Assembly: GCF_003313505.1 (NCBI RefSeq) | Contig: NZ_QMHO01000003.1 | Location: 310,001 to 374,000 of the forward strand | Length of the DNA stretch: 64,000 nt | Origin: Pedobacter nanyangensis | GTDB taxonomy: Bacteria; Bacteroidota; Bacteroidia; Sphingobacteriales; Sphingobacteriaceae | Reading direction: 5' to 3' | Part shown: one piece after another, positions 41,063-49,862 of the stretch | Layout: each line of letters opens with the position of its first letter | Position numbering within the stretch: position 1 is the first letter of the stretch | Notes under the pieces: generated by a model | The model's database searches: none | What the model saw: the letters and a program-made list of their open reading frames with translations, nothing else | What the model was told of the DNA's origin: nothing | Translations under genes and position numbers: made by a program

Positions 41063-42643
41063 ATGAGTGCCAATCAAAATACCTTTATCGAAAAAATAAA
41101 AGCCTCTTACTCCCCTAGCGGCGAATATATTTATTTGGGCGCCGCCATGTTGGATGGTATGGCTTTGGCAGAGGCCGAAGTAAATTTACCCCTACGCATG
41201 ATGAACCGACATGGCCTTATTGCCGGTGCTACGGGAACCGGAAAAACCAGAACCCTGCAATTGCTGTCCGAACAGCTATCTGATGCGGGCGTGCCTGTTT
41301 TCATGCTCGACGTAAAAGGCGACCTTTCTGGCTTAAACCAAGCTGGCAGTACCAACCCTAAAATTGAAGAGCGGGCACAACAGTTGAATAAGCCCTTCGC
41401 ACCTAGTGGCTTCCCGATCGAAATCTACTCCTTAACGGGAAAGCTTGGGGCACAGATGCGTGCTACGGTTATGGAATTTGGTCCAGTACTCCTTTCCAAA
41501 ATACTCGAACTTAACGACACGCAATCTGGAGTTTTAGCAGTACTGTTTAAATATGCCGACGATCATAAAATGCCCGTAGTAGATTTAAACGATTTGAAAA
41601 AGCTGCTTGGCTATCTTTCTGAAGGCGATGGTGCCAAGGAGATTAAATCCAGCTACGGATCTATCTCTACGGCTACCTCAAGTACCATTCTACGGAAAAT
41701 TGTTGCCATAGAACAACAGGGTTTGGGAGGTATTTTTGGAGAAACTTCCTTTGACATCGAAGACCTATTTAATCGTGTGGATGGCAAGGGGGTAATTAGT
41801 TTACTGAACATTGCCGATGTACAAAACCAACCGGTGCTTTACTCTACTTTTTTGTTGAGCCTTTTGGCCGAAATCTATCAAACCATGCCCGAAGCCGGAG
41901 ATTTAGATAAGCCAAAATTGGTTTTCTTTTTTGACGAGGCCCATTTATTGTTCAACGACGCCCCAAAAGCATTTTTAGAGCAGATCAACACCATCATCAG
42001 GCTCATCCGCTCAAAAGGAATTGGGGTATTTTTCTGTACCCAATCGCCCATGGATATTCCGGAAAGCGTATTGGCACAGTTAGGGAACAGGGTGCAGCAC
42101 GCTCTACGGGCATTTACGCCGAATGATGTAGATGCCTTGAAAAAAACCGTGAACACCTACCCTAAATCCGATTTCTATACCATCGACAAAGTGTTGACTT
42201 CTTTAGGCACGGGACAGGCGCTTATTACCGTGTTAAACGAAAAAGGTATCCCAACGGAGGTTGCGGCAACCTTACTTACCCCGCCAAGGGCAATAATGGG
42301 ACCAATGGCTACTTTAGATTGCGAAAAATTGATGCAAGCAAGCCCTTTATTTACCAAATATAAAGAAACGGTAGACCCGGTAAGTGCTTATGAAATGCTT
42401 ACCGATAAAATAAATGAAACTCAAGCCAATGAAAACAAAATAAAGGCCGAAGAAGAAGAACGTAAAAGAATTGAACAAGAGAGCAAACCAAAACCTGGCG
42501 AAAAAAGTTTAGTAGAAGAAATTATGGGAGCCACCATTACCAGGCAAATCGGAAAAGAGATTGTTCGGGGTATTTTTGGAATGCTCACCGGCAAAAAAAC
42601 TCGTTCAACTAAATCTTCTGGAGGTGGGCTTTTTGGATTCTAA
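41063..42643 (+). CDS. HerA/YjgR-type ATPase (DUF853)
   Basis: A 526-residue P-loop ATPase of the DUF853 family. I start at ATG 41063 (MSANQNTFIEKIKASY); an upstream TTG is not needed. It shows Walker A GATGTGKT (55-62), a nearby DVKGDLSG (Walker-B-like loop of the HerA/FtsK type), Walker B LVFFFDEAH and FFCTQSPMDIPESVLAQLGNR, which resembles a sensor/arginine region. The end is a charged coil (KIKAEEEERKRIEQES) plus a glycine-rich tail (KSSGGGLFGF). E. coli YjgR is of similar size; its function is unknown, with DNA pumping suggested by family. Confidence 0.88.
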   Translation: MSANQNTFIEKIKASYSPSGEYIYLGAAMLDGMALAEAEVNLPLRMMNRHGLIAGATGTGKTRTLQLLSEQLSDAGVPVFMLDVKGDLSGLNQAGSTNPKIEERAQQLNKPFAPSGFPIEIYSLTGKLGAQMRATVMEFGPVLLSKILELNDTQSGVLAVLFKYADDHKMPVVDLNDLKKLLGYLSEGDGAKEIKSSYGSISTATSSTILRKIVAIEQQGLGGIFGETSFDIEDLFNRVDGKGVISLLNIADVQNQPVLYSTFLLSLLAEIYQTMPEAGDLDKPKLVFFFDEAHLLFNDAPKAFLEQINTIIRLIRSKGIGVFFCTQSPMDIPESVLAQLGNRVQHALRAFTPNDVDALKKTVNTYPKSDFYTIDKVLTSLGTGQALITVLNEKGIPTEVAATLLTPPRAIMGPMATLDCEKLMQASPLFTKYKETVDPVSAYEMLTDKINETQANENKIKAEEEERKRIEQESKPKPGEKSLVEEIMGATITRQIGKEIVRGIFGMLTGKKTRSTKSSGGGLFGF

Positions 42644-42692
42644 AACTTAACTTTGGCAACAACTAAATATTCAATTAAAAACTAAACAGTTA

Positions 42693-43592
42693 ATGAAACC
42701 TACGTTATTGATTTTGGCTGCCGGTATGGCCAGCCGTTATGGTAGCATGAAACAAATCGACGGTTTTGGCCCCAATGGCGAAACCATCATCGATTATTCT
42801 ATATATGACGCAATTAAAGCCGGATTTGGAAAAGTTGTATTTATCATTAAAGAAGAATTTGCCGAAAATTTCAAAGCCATTTTTGACGAAAAGTTAAAGG
42901 GAAAGATTGAAGTAGATTATGTTTACCAAAACTTTGACCTTAAACAGTTTGGCATTGACCAAGAAATTTACCGAGAGAAACCATGGGGAACGGCACACGC
43001 CATCCTTTCAGGAAGGAAAGTGATCAATGAGCCTTTCTGTGTAATCAATGCCGATGATTTTTATGGCTACGATGCCTTTAAAAAAATGGCAGATTTCCTG
43101 ACTTCTGACGTAAACGATACTTATTACTGTATCATTGGGTATAAGATTGGCAAAACCCTGTCAGACTTTGGTGCGGTTTCAAGAGGTGTTTGCAAGGCTG
43201 ACGAAGCAGGCAACCTGACCGAAATTGTGGAACGCACAAAAGTTTACAAGAAAAATGACACCATTGTTTATGAGGAGGATGGCAAAGAGTTTCCTTTGGA
43301 ATTTGAAACACCTGTTTCGATGAATTTCTGGGGTTTTACTCCGGCTGTTTTTAAAATCACCGAAGACCTGTTCAAAACCTTTGCCTTAGAAAACAAAGAC
43401 AAGCCTAAAGCTGAGTTTTTTATCCCTTTGGTAGGCGAACATTTGGTAAATACACAAAAGGCTTCTTTTAAAGTAGTACCAACAGATAACCAATGGTTTG
43501 GTGTAACTTATAAAGAAGACAAGCCGTTGGTTCAAGCAAGTATTGATGAACTTATCAAAAATGGCAACTACCCGCAAAAACTATGGAATTAA
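42693..43592 (+). CDS. Sugar nucleotidyltransferase (NTP-transferase family)
   Basis: A 299-residue nucleotidyltransferase of the sugar-1-phosphate type. The signature LILAAGMASRYGSMKQ (residues 5-20) is the NTP-binding loop, and VINADDFYGYDAF is the metal-binding aspartate region. It overlaps the kinase gene that follows by ten bases, so the two are translationally coupled. Together they could convert a free sugar to sugar-1-phosphate and then to a nucleotide sugar, as in N-acetylhexosamine or MurNAc salvage (NahK plus a uridylyltransferase, or AmgK-MurU). A TAACTTTG at 42648 is a weak promoter candidate. Confidence 0.8.
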   Translation: MKPTLLILAAGMASRYGSMKQIDGFGPNGETIIDYSIYDAIKAGFGKVVFIIKEEFAENFKAIFDEKLKGKIEVDYVYQNFDLKQFGIDQEIYREKPWGTAHAILSGRKVINEPFCVINADDFYGYDAFKKMADFLTSDVNDTYYCIIGYKIGKTLSDFGAVSRGVCKADEAGNLTEIVERTKVYKKNDTIVYEEDGKEFPLEFETPVSMNFWGFTPAVFKITEDLFKTFALENKDKPKAEFFIPLVGEHLVNTQKASFKVVPTDNQWFGVTYKEDKPLVQASIDELIKNGNYPQKLWN

Positions 43593-44686
43593 CAGTTGAT
43601 GAAAGTATTTTAGCATCATACGGCTTAAACAACCAACATATTGAAATACAACAAATAGGTTCTGGACATATCAACAGAACCTATTTGCTAACACAAAAAA
43701 CCGTAGGCAAAAAAAAGTATGTGCTTCAGGAAATCAATACGAATGTTTTTGCCAATCCACAAGCGGTTGCTGAAAACATCAAACAAATTGCCAACTTTTT
43801 AACCAAGAAGTTTCCCGACTATCTGTTTCCTGCGCCTTTGGCCAACCGTAATGGCGCAACTATGGTTGCGCATCAAGGGGAGTACTGGAGATTGAGCCCT
43901 TTTGTGGACCAAACCATTGCTCTAGACACTTTAACGGCACCTCAACAAGCCTACGAAGCGGCAAAACAATTTGGTAAGCTCAGCAGGTTGCTCGATAATT
44001 TTGATAGCAGTACACTTCATGAAACCATTACAGGTTTTCATAACCTAGACCTGCGTTTTGAGCAGTTTCAAACAGCTTTGGCACACAGTTCGACCACGTT
44101 GAGGGAACAGGCAGCGCAAGAAATTGAAACTGCAATAGGCTTTAAATCTATCCTCACAGAATACCAGAACCTAAAAAATGATTTACCCAATAGGGTGATG
44201 CACCACGATACCAAAATCAACAATGTACTTTTGGCCCAACACACGTATGAAGGCGTTTGCGTAATTGACCTGGATACTTTGATGCCTGGTAAATTTATAT
44301 CTGATCTTGGCGATATGATGCGCACCTATCTCTGTGAATTTTCTGAAAACGAAACAGATCTTTCTAAAATTACCATTCGCATGGATTATTTTGCTGCAAT
44401 GATAGATGGTTATTTGTCGGAAATGGGCAACATCCTTACTGAAACAGAGAAAAAAGCGATTTTGTTCAGCGGAAAATACATTATTTATATGCAGGCGCTA
44501 CGTTTCTTGGCAGATTTCCTTAACGGAAGCATTTATTATCCAACCAACTATGCTACGCAAAACCTGGATAGAACCAAAAACCAGTTCAAATTATTGATGG
44601 AGCTGGTAAAAAACGAAGATAAACTCCAGCAGCTTATTGTAAACTGCCTTGCAAAAACTACGGCAACTTCTATCCACAGGTCCTAA
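43583..44686 (+). CDS. Phosphotransferase-family sugar 1-kinase (NahK-like)
   Basis: A 367-residue kinase of the aminoglycoside phosphotransferase fold. Visible motifs are GSGHINRTYLL (nucleotide loop), KYVLQEINTNVFANPQAVAENI, the catalytic loop HHDTKINN (about 207-214) and the metal aspartates in IDLDT (229-231). The QEIN-VF-NP-AV-ENI segment and length match N-acetylhexosamine 1-kinase as I know it; a choline- or sugar-kinase alternative cannot be excluded. The ATG lies inside the end of the nucleotidyltransferase gene. A terminator-like hairpin follows. Confidence 0.75.
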   Translation: MELTVDESILASYGLNNQHIEIQQIGSGHINRTYLLTQKTVGKKKYVLQEINTNVFANPQAVAENIKQIANFLTKKFPDYLFPAPLANRNGATMVAHQGEYWRLSPFVDQTIALDTLTAPQQAYEAAKQFGKLSRLLDNFDSSTLHETITGFHNLDLRFEQFQTALAHSSTTLREQAAQEIETAIGFKSILTEYQNLKNDLPNRVMHHDTKINNVLLAQHTYEGVCVIDLDTLMPGKFISDLGDMMRTYLCEFSENETDLSKITIRMDYFAAMIDGYLSEMGNILTETEKKAILFSGKYIIYMQALRFLADFLNGSIYYPTNYATQNLDRTKNQFKLLMELVKNEDKLQQLIVNCLAKTTATSIHRS

Positions 44687-44716
44687 AAACAACGCTTTGT
44701 GACATATAACCTTAAG

Positions 44717-44748
44717 GACTTACGAAGTTTCAAAAAACTTCGTAAGTC
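44717..44748. terminator. GACTTACGAAGTTT hairpin between the kinase gene and the surface locus
   Basis: GACTTACGAAGTTT (44717-44730) and AAACTTCGTAAGTC (44735-44748) pair perfectly over 14 bases with loop CAAA. It may end transcription of both convergent operons. It is the same palindrome family as 13714-13747 and 16031-16102. Confidence 0.7.
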
Positions 44749-44789
44749 TTCCTAAGCCTAATCATTACTTCTAAAATACGGAGAAACAA

Positions 44790-45008
44790 TTAACGCCCTG
44801 AGTGATTCGCTCTCAATTCATGTTCCATCTCCTTAACCGCTCCTTCTAAGGCCTCTATCGACTCTCTTAAGGCCTCTCTCATTTCTACAAAGTCATTCTC
44901 CTGTGTACCACTTGCCTCCATGATAATAAAAATACCTTTAATATTTCCCAAATACCTGCGTAGCTGATGGGAAATCATTAACTGCAATCTATCTTCAAGC
45001 ATGCCCAT
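44790..45008 (-). CDS. 72-residue histidine-kinase DHp-like protein
   Basis: An all-helical small protein. The N-terminal half reads LQLMISHQLRRYLGNIKGIF, close to the H-box of histidine kinases (SHELRxPLxNIxG) with a histidine at residue 14, but with Tyr where a proline is usual. The second helix (EMREALRESIEALEGAVKEMEHEL) fits the second DHp helix. No ATP-binding domain follows. It lies 11 bases after the OmpA-type gene as the last member of the surface-locus operon. It may be a phosphotransfer or dimerisation stub, or a remnant of a kinase gene; this is inference from a motif. Confidence 0.45.
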   Translation of the reverse strand: MGMLEDRLQLMISHQLRRYLGNIKGIFIIMEASGTQENDFVEMREALRESIEALEGAVKEMEHELRANHSGR

Positions 45009-45019
45009 TTCACTAGAGA

Positions 45020-46984
45020 TTATTGTTTAACGATCTTAAATTCAGTTCTACGGTTAAGCTGGTGTGCCTCTACAGAACATTTTACACCATCGGCACAATC
45101 ATTCACTAATTTCGTTTCTCCATAACCAATTGCCGTTAACCTGCTTTTATCAATTCCTTTATTCGCCAGATATTGTACTACTGCCTCGGCTCTTCTTTGT
45201 GATAGTTCAAGGTTATATCGGGCATTGCCGCGGCTATCGGTATGCGATTCGATTTCAATCCATATCGTTGGATTTTCTTTCATTAACGTTACCAACTTAT
45301 CCAATTCTATTGCAGCAGCTGGTGTGATATAGGCGTGGTCAAAAGTGTAGTAGATGTTCTCGATCCTGATGGATTTGTTAAGCTGTATTTTCTCTAAAAA
45401 GAGATCCCTAACCAATTGCGTTATTACCAAGGGAACTTCCTTCGTTTCAACAGAAACTACTTCACTTCCAAATCCGGTTTTTTCAAATGTAAGCTCGTAA
45501 TTTGACTGGGCATCTAAGCTAAAGCTATATTTGCCTGAGGCATCTGTTTCTACTTGCATTTTTTCCCCGTTGCTATTGCGCAAAGTGCCTAGGGCCATTG
45601 CCAGGGGCAGTCTAGTACCTTTTTGATAAACCACCCCACTAAGGCGGTAGGCGCCTTCGGCCTTTTGTGCAAAGTGGTAGATATCGTCTTCTCCCAATCC
45701 GCCTATACGGTTAGAGGCAAAATAGCCGGCGCTACTACTGTCAAACGTAAATGCAAAATCGTCCTGTGGCGAATTTAAAGGATAGCCAAGGTTTTGGGGC
45801 AAGCTTACCAGCTGGCCATTTTTCATATTGGCAACATAATTATCAAGCCCTCCCATTCCCACATAGCCGTCGCTGCTAAAGTAAAAATGATTTGCCAGGT
45901 CAAATGCCGGTGTCCTCTCGTTACCTTCAGTATTGATTTCCCGTAAATTTATGGGCGCTCCCCACTCTCCTGCATTATTTTTAGCGCTCACATAAATATC
46001 GGTTCCGCCTACTCCTCCCGCACGGTTAGAAACAAAATAAAGGTAGCGGCCATCATTGGAAATATAGGGATCAGTGTTGCTGTATGCTTGGTCATTATAT
46101 TTAAATGCCTCTGGTTTGCCCCAGTTTCCATTCGCATCTTTAGTTACCTGGTAAATGCCTACGGTTGCGGTAACCAATTTGCCGTCTAATATCTTTAACT
46201 TGGTGCCCTTGCTGTTTTCGGGTATCCTGGCCATCGCAAAAAACATCTGTCGGCCATCGCCTGTAAAACTTGCCGGCCCTACATGATAGCCTATGCCGGC
46301 TTCCAGTGGAAAAATCTTAACGCTATCCGCTCCATTTCTGAAGTACAGGCTGAAATATCGGTGTCCCAGGTAGCCATCTATATTTTCATCTGGCATCTTT
46401 TTCCCATCAAATTTCAGAAATGGCACCTTAGCCTTTTCGAGGGCAGGCATTTGGTTGCGGTTGGAAACGAAGATGATGCTATTTCCCTTGCTTACCGCAG
46501 CCCATTCTGATTGTGGACTGTTGAGTACGGTTTGGTTAACAATTTGTATTGAGCGGGGTTCCTTCATCCATTTAAGGGCCGAGTCGCAAGATTGTATCCA
46601 CCTACTGGTAAGTACTGGGCTTGTATCAGGCCTTAACTGCTTGTACTGTTGATATTGGATTTTGGCTTCGCTATACTTTCCGTTCTCCTGTAAGGCCTTG
46701 GCGTAATTTAAAACATCCTCAGGCTCGCGATCAACCCTTACTGCCGCCAAAGCGGCCCAGCTTTCCCTTTGTTGGTAATTTTGCTGTATCTGGTTGCAAA
46801 AGGCCAATCTTCTGGCCGTACGAACCGTTGGTTTTTTTTTCCATGCCTGTTCGTATAGTTTAATGGCCTCGCTGTAATTGTAAAGTTCAAATTGTACATC
46901 GGCCTCCTTGATGATGTATTGTGCCATGACACCCAAGGGCACACTTACAAATGAGAGAACAATGGCTATAAGCATATTTTTCAT
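45020..46984 (-). CDS. TPR - PD40 - OmpA outer-membrane protein (T9SS/PorE-type)
   Basis: A 654-residue envelope protein. Signal peptide (MKNMLIAIVLSFVSVPLGVMAQ), TPR-like helices (about 25-140, YSEAIKLYEQAWKK, YSEAKIQYQQYKQL), then PD40/WD40-like beta-propeller blades (IIFVSNRNQ, MFFAMARI, RYLYFVSNRAGG, HFYFSSDGYVGMGG, GYFASNRIGG). A carboxypeptidase-regulatory-like module (about 435-515, YRLSGVVYQKGTRLPLAM) precedes the OmpA C-terminal domain (about 540-654, IESHTDSRGNARYNLELSQRRAEAV) that binds peptidoglycan. This architecture is typical of proteins encoded with PorP/SprF and T9SS type B cargo, and PorE is of this kind. It sits directly downstream of the PorP/SprF gene. Confidence 0.88.
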   Translation of the reverse strand: MKNMLIAIVLSFVSVPLGVMAQYIIKEADVQFELYNYSEAIKLYEQAWKKKPTVRTARRLAFCNQIQQNYQQRESWAALAAVRVDREPEDVLNYAKALQENGKYSEAKIQYQQYKQLRPDTSPVLTSRWIQSCDSALKWMKEPRSIQIVNQTVLNSPQSEWAAVSKGNSIIFVSNRNQMPALEKAKVPFLKFDGKKMPDENIDGYLGHRYFSLYFRNGADSVKIFPLEAGIGYHVGPASFTGDGRQMFFAMARIPENSKGTKLKILDGKLVTATVGIYQVTKDANGNWGKPEAFKYNDQAYSNTDPYISNDGRYLYFVSNRAGGVGGTDIYVSAKNNAGEWGAPINLREINTEGNERTPAFDLANHFYFSSDGYVGMGGLDNYVANMKNGQLVSLPQNLGYPLNSPQDDFAFTFDSSSAGYFASNRIGGLGEDDIYHFAQKAEGAYRLSGVVYQKGTRLPLAMALGTLRNSNGEKMQVETDASGKYSFSLDAQSNYELTFEKTGFGSEVVSVETKEVPLVITQLVRDLFLEKIQLNKSIRIENIYYTFDHAYITPAAAIELDKLVTLMKENPTIWIEIESHTDSRGNARYNLELSQRRAEAVVQYLANKGIDKSRLTAIGYGETKLVNDCADGVKCSVEAHQLNRRTEFKIVKQ

Positions 46985-47013
46985 AGAGATGGAGATTTGG
47001 AATGACTACTCGA

Positions 47014-48129
47014 TTAAAAAGGTCGGGGATTGGATACTCTTAGATAAGTTTTTTTAAAAAGGAAGCTAATCGAAATTTCATGGCTACCGCCCAAATTACC
47101 GCTTAACCCACCTGCCGAAAAATCATAGGCATAGCCTATACGGAAAGTATCGCTGGCAAAAAACTGCGCCGCAGCCACCGCCGCACTCATGTTACGAAGG
47201 TCATTCTGCAAATAGCTTTTACTATACAGCTTAATTGCCGTACGATAGGCACCTCCCAGCCAAATTTTATCATTCAAAATAAAGAAGGTACTAAGATCTA
47301 AACTGGTGGGCCCGCCCCTATCATCTTTGATGAGAAACGATGGCTTTAACTGTATGTTTTCATTAAGCGGTACCAGCATGCCAGCGGTTAAATAATAATG
47401 TGGTTTTGGTTTGATGATAAAAGGATAATTACTCATGCTGACGAGCTGTGGAATGAGATTGTCTACCGACAGACCGGCATAAAAACGGTCATTGGCAAAA
47501 TAAACTCCAGCCCTGGCATCAGGCACAATAGTACTTTGCATGCCCGGTGGTTGTTGGTTTTCGAAATCATTGGGATTAAGCAAGGCCCCGTCAATGCCCA
47601 ATTGTATAGCCCCTACCCCCAAACCAAAAGCTAGCCTTTCATCGTTATAACCGTTTAGCCGCAAACGATAGGCATAGTTGGCATAAACAGAGAGATTACG
47701 CTGTGCGCCAATGATATCATTGGAAATTTGCAGAGCCAAACCTACATTTCCTTTGTTGGCTATAGCGTCAATAGCCAACGACATGGTTTGGGGGGCCCCA
47801 TCAACCCCTACAAATTGATTACGATAAAAGGCATGTGCATTCAATTGTTCTTTATAGCCTGCATAAGCCGGATTAATGTAAATGCCGTTGAACATGTATT
47901 GGCTAAATTGGGCGTCCTGTTGTGCATAGGCCCAATTTTTAATGACCATTATTGAGATCAACAGCATCAGTTTTCTCAGAAGCCTGTTAAATTTTACGGC
48001 AAATATTTTATCAGAATGCACCGCCCCTTGCAAACACGACAGGGCTTTTTCACCTAAACCTTGTGGAGAAATCTTTGAAAAGACGAATGATGGTGGAATT
48101 GCGTTTAAATAATCTGCTAGTGTTTTCAT
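47014..48129 (-). CDS. PorP/SprF family type IX secretion outer-membrane protein
   Basis: A beta-barrel protein of the PorP/SprF family, 371 residues in the longest frame. The mature part starts with the family signature AQQDAQFSQYMFNGIYINPAYAGYKE and continues with FYRNQFVGVDGAPQTMSLAIDA and KIWLGGAYRTA, GYAYDFSAGGLSGNLGGSHEIS, ending in SFLFKKTY. An N-terminal extension of about 54 residues precedes a signal peptide (MLLISIMVIKNWAYAQ) that begins at an ATG at 47967; either start is possible. PorP/SprF proteins help move SprB-like type B cargo across the outer membrane. It belongs with the type B cargo gene upstream and the OmpA gene downstream. Confidence 0.88.
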   Translation of the reverse strand: MKTLADYLNAIPPSFVFSKISPQGLGEKALSCLQGAVHSDKIFAVKFNRLLRKLMLLISIMVIKNWAYAQQDAQFSQYMFNGIYINPAYAGYKEQLNAHAFYRNQFVGVDGAPQTMSLAIDAIANKGNVGLALQISNDIIGAQRNLSVYANYAYRLRLNGYNDERLAFGLGVGAIQLGIDGALLNPNDFENQQPPGMQSTIVPDARAGVYFANDRFYAGLSVDNLIPQLVSMSNYPFIIKPKPHYYLTAGMLVPLNENIQLKPSFLIKDDRGGPTSLDLSTFFILNDKIWLGGAYRTAIKLYSKSYLQNDLRNMSAAVAAAQFFASDTFRIGYAYDFSAGGLSGNLGGSHEISISFLFKKTYLRVSNPRPF

Positions 48130-48153
48130 AGGTTTTTTGATGATATTTGGTTG

Positions 48154-48402
48154 AGAAACTGTTTAAATTTCAGCCGAAATAATTTATATAGCCTAGAGAT
48201 TGCTTCGTTGTACCTCCTCGCAAAGACGATAATAGGAGCCTCACTGCGAGGCACGAAGCGGCCTATATCGTCACTGTATTGGTATTCAGTCTTTTTTAAG
48301 GAGTTTTTGGGTAAGGCCTTCAAGTTCCTATTAGAATCTTCACAAGCAATGATATATCTGGGATCCATAAAATTATTATTGAACAAAATTTAAACAGTTT
48401 CT
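48154..48402. mobile_element. Putative 249-base MITE with 17-base terminal inverted repeats
   Basis: AGAAACTGTTTAAATTT at 48154-48170 and its exact reverse complement at 48386-48402 bound the element. The interior holds a decayed REP-like piece (TGCGAGGCACGAAGC) and no transposase; the weak open frame in it is not convincing. No target-site duplication is obvious. It lies between the type B cargo gene and the PorP gene. The end sequence looks to me like insertion-sequence ends seen in Bacteroidota, but I cannot assign the family. Confidence 0.55.
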
Positions 48403-48414
48403 GATGTGACTGGA

Positions 48415-49707
48415 CTATTTTTTAAAGCTTCTGATCAGGGTGATGTATCCTTTAAATACCTTCCATTCGGAACCTTGCGTTTCTTTTACCCGTAGCACAT
48501 AGAAGTATGTACCTTCATTTAAGCCTTCGCCGGTCCAGGTATTTCGGTAATCTTTGCTTTTAAATACTTCATTTTGCCAGCGGTTTACAATAAGCAGTTC
48601 ATTTTCCGCAAACAGCTCTAGGCCTCTAATCTCAAAAGCATCGTTCACCCCATCGCCGTTTGGCGTAAAAAGATTGGGAATAGTAAGTGTATTAACCGAG
48701 GCCGAAAGCTTGGTAAAAAAGCTGTTGTTGGCCTGGGCATCTGTTGACAATAAAACATTTGAAGTGCTGTGAAGCCCCAAGGCGGGATTACTTGTGCTCA
48801 CACTATTCCATAAACTTGCCTGTTGGCATATTGCAATGGAAGCGGTTCGGTCAATGTACAATGCGCCGTTACTGTTGCTGTTGTGCTGCAGGGAAAGACC
48901 TGTTGCCTTAATTTGGGGAGTAGCGTAGATATTCCAAACACGGTCCATTCCTAAGGCGGGCTTTTGGATAGGCTTATTGGCCGCAAAATAATCAACCAAA
49001 GTAACGTATATTTTGCCAGGAGCTCCTGCGGTTAGCGTGGCAGGGTCATAATCAGCTGGCGTAATGCCCAAAGGATAAATAAATGTACCGCCTGTTCCAA
49101 ATTCTTTAATAAGATGACCTTTAAGGCTATTACCTGTTAATACCATTCTATTGCGGCTGGCATTATCTATTTTGCCATTTAAGCCAAAGGCCAAATTATG
49201 TCCGTTGAGAAAGATATGGGCACTGTTAATGGCCAGATCAAGCGACCCGCCAATGTTTAATTGTGCAGCCATTTCGCCACTTGGATTGGCCGTGTTATAA
49301 CCCGGATCACTTACCTCGGCAAGGGTAAGGTTTTGCTGGTTGTGGTTTTCGATGATCAAATCAATAAAATTACCATTGTTGCCGTCTATATAAGTTGGCC
49401 CGCTTGACATTTGAGGGTAAAAAGGATTGTCCCCAGGGTTGTAGATCACGATTTTTCCAGTGCCCGAAAACGTAGCTCCGGGGGCTATCCAAATGTTTCT
49501 GCTGTAAATTTCCAAGGTACCATCTATCACCCAATTAGCCTGCGGGCCAAAGTACACGCTCTCGGCATAACGTATTTCGGTGGTACCCGAGGCAATGTTC
49601 ACCAAAGAATTATCGTTGGTAAAACTACCACTGCCATTTTGGGCGTACAAGGCCAAGTTGCCGGCCACAGCGCATAAAGTAATGATGATGTTTTTTGCTA
49701 GGTACAT
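48415..49707 (-). CDS. Secreted protein with type B (gliding-motility) T9SS sorting domain
   Basis: A 430-residue exported protein. Signal peptide ([23 protein letters not shown]), then a beta-helix-like region (about 25-220: [36 protein letters not shown]) and a C-terminal domain of about 85 residues beginning [18 protein letters not shown] and ending YITLIRSF. This is the gliding motility-associated/type B sorting signature (TIGR04131-type) that directs T9SS export or surface fixing. PorP/SprF and OmpA genes follow, as often found for such cargo. The protein itself may be an adhesin or part of a surface fibre. Confidence 0.88.
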   Translation of the reverse strand: MYLAKNIIITLCAVAGNLALYAQNGSGSFTNDNSLVNIASGTTEIRYAESVYFGPQANWVIDGTLEIYSRNIWIAPGATFSGTGKIVIYNPGDNPFYPQMSSGPTYIDGNNGNFIDLIIENHNQQNLTLAEVSDPGYNTANPSGEMAAQLNIGGSLDLAINSAHIFLNGHNLAFGLNGKIDNASRNRMVLTGNSLKGHLIKEFGTGGTFIYPLGITPADYDPATLTAGAPGKIYVTLVDYFAANKPIQKPALGMDRVWNIYATPQIKATGLSLQHNSNSNGALYIDRTASIAICQQASLWNSVSTSNPALGLHSTSNVLLSTDAQANNSFFTKLSASVNTLTIPNLFTPNGDGVNDAFEIRGLELFAENELLIVNRWQNEVFKSKDYRNTWTGEGLNEGTYFYVLRVKETQGSEWKVFKGYITLIRSFKK

Positions 49708-49710
49708 TTT

Positions 49711-49851
49711 ATTTATTGGTTGTTTGGTTTGTTGGTTGTTTGGTTTATTGGTTCACTGGTTCATTGTCCGTTCATCTTTGTCATCCTGAGTACAACCAAG
49801 GATCTCAGCATGTAGCGCATTGGTTGGTTTGTTCCTTGTTCCTTGTTCCTT
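49711..49851. repeat. Low-complexity repeats in the gap upstream of the type B cargo gene
   Basis: 49711-49766 is a run of TTGGTTTG/TTGGTTCA-type units; 49831-49851 repeats TTCCTTG. Between them is half of a REP-like motif (CATCCTGAG...GATCTCAG). These look like slippage products and a repeat remnant between two genes of the locus. Confidence 0.6.
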
Positions 49852-49862
49852 CAAACTCTCTA

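Noticed and set aside
48126..48386. 86-residue minus-strand open frame inside the MITE-like element
   Set aside because: It spans the decayed REP piece and one terminal repeat (FKQFLNQ is the translated end), with no transposase motif.
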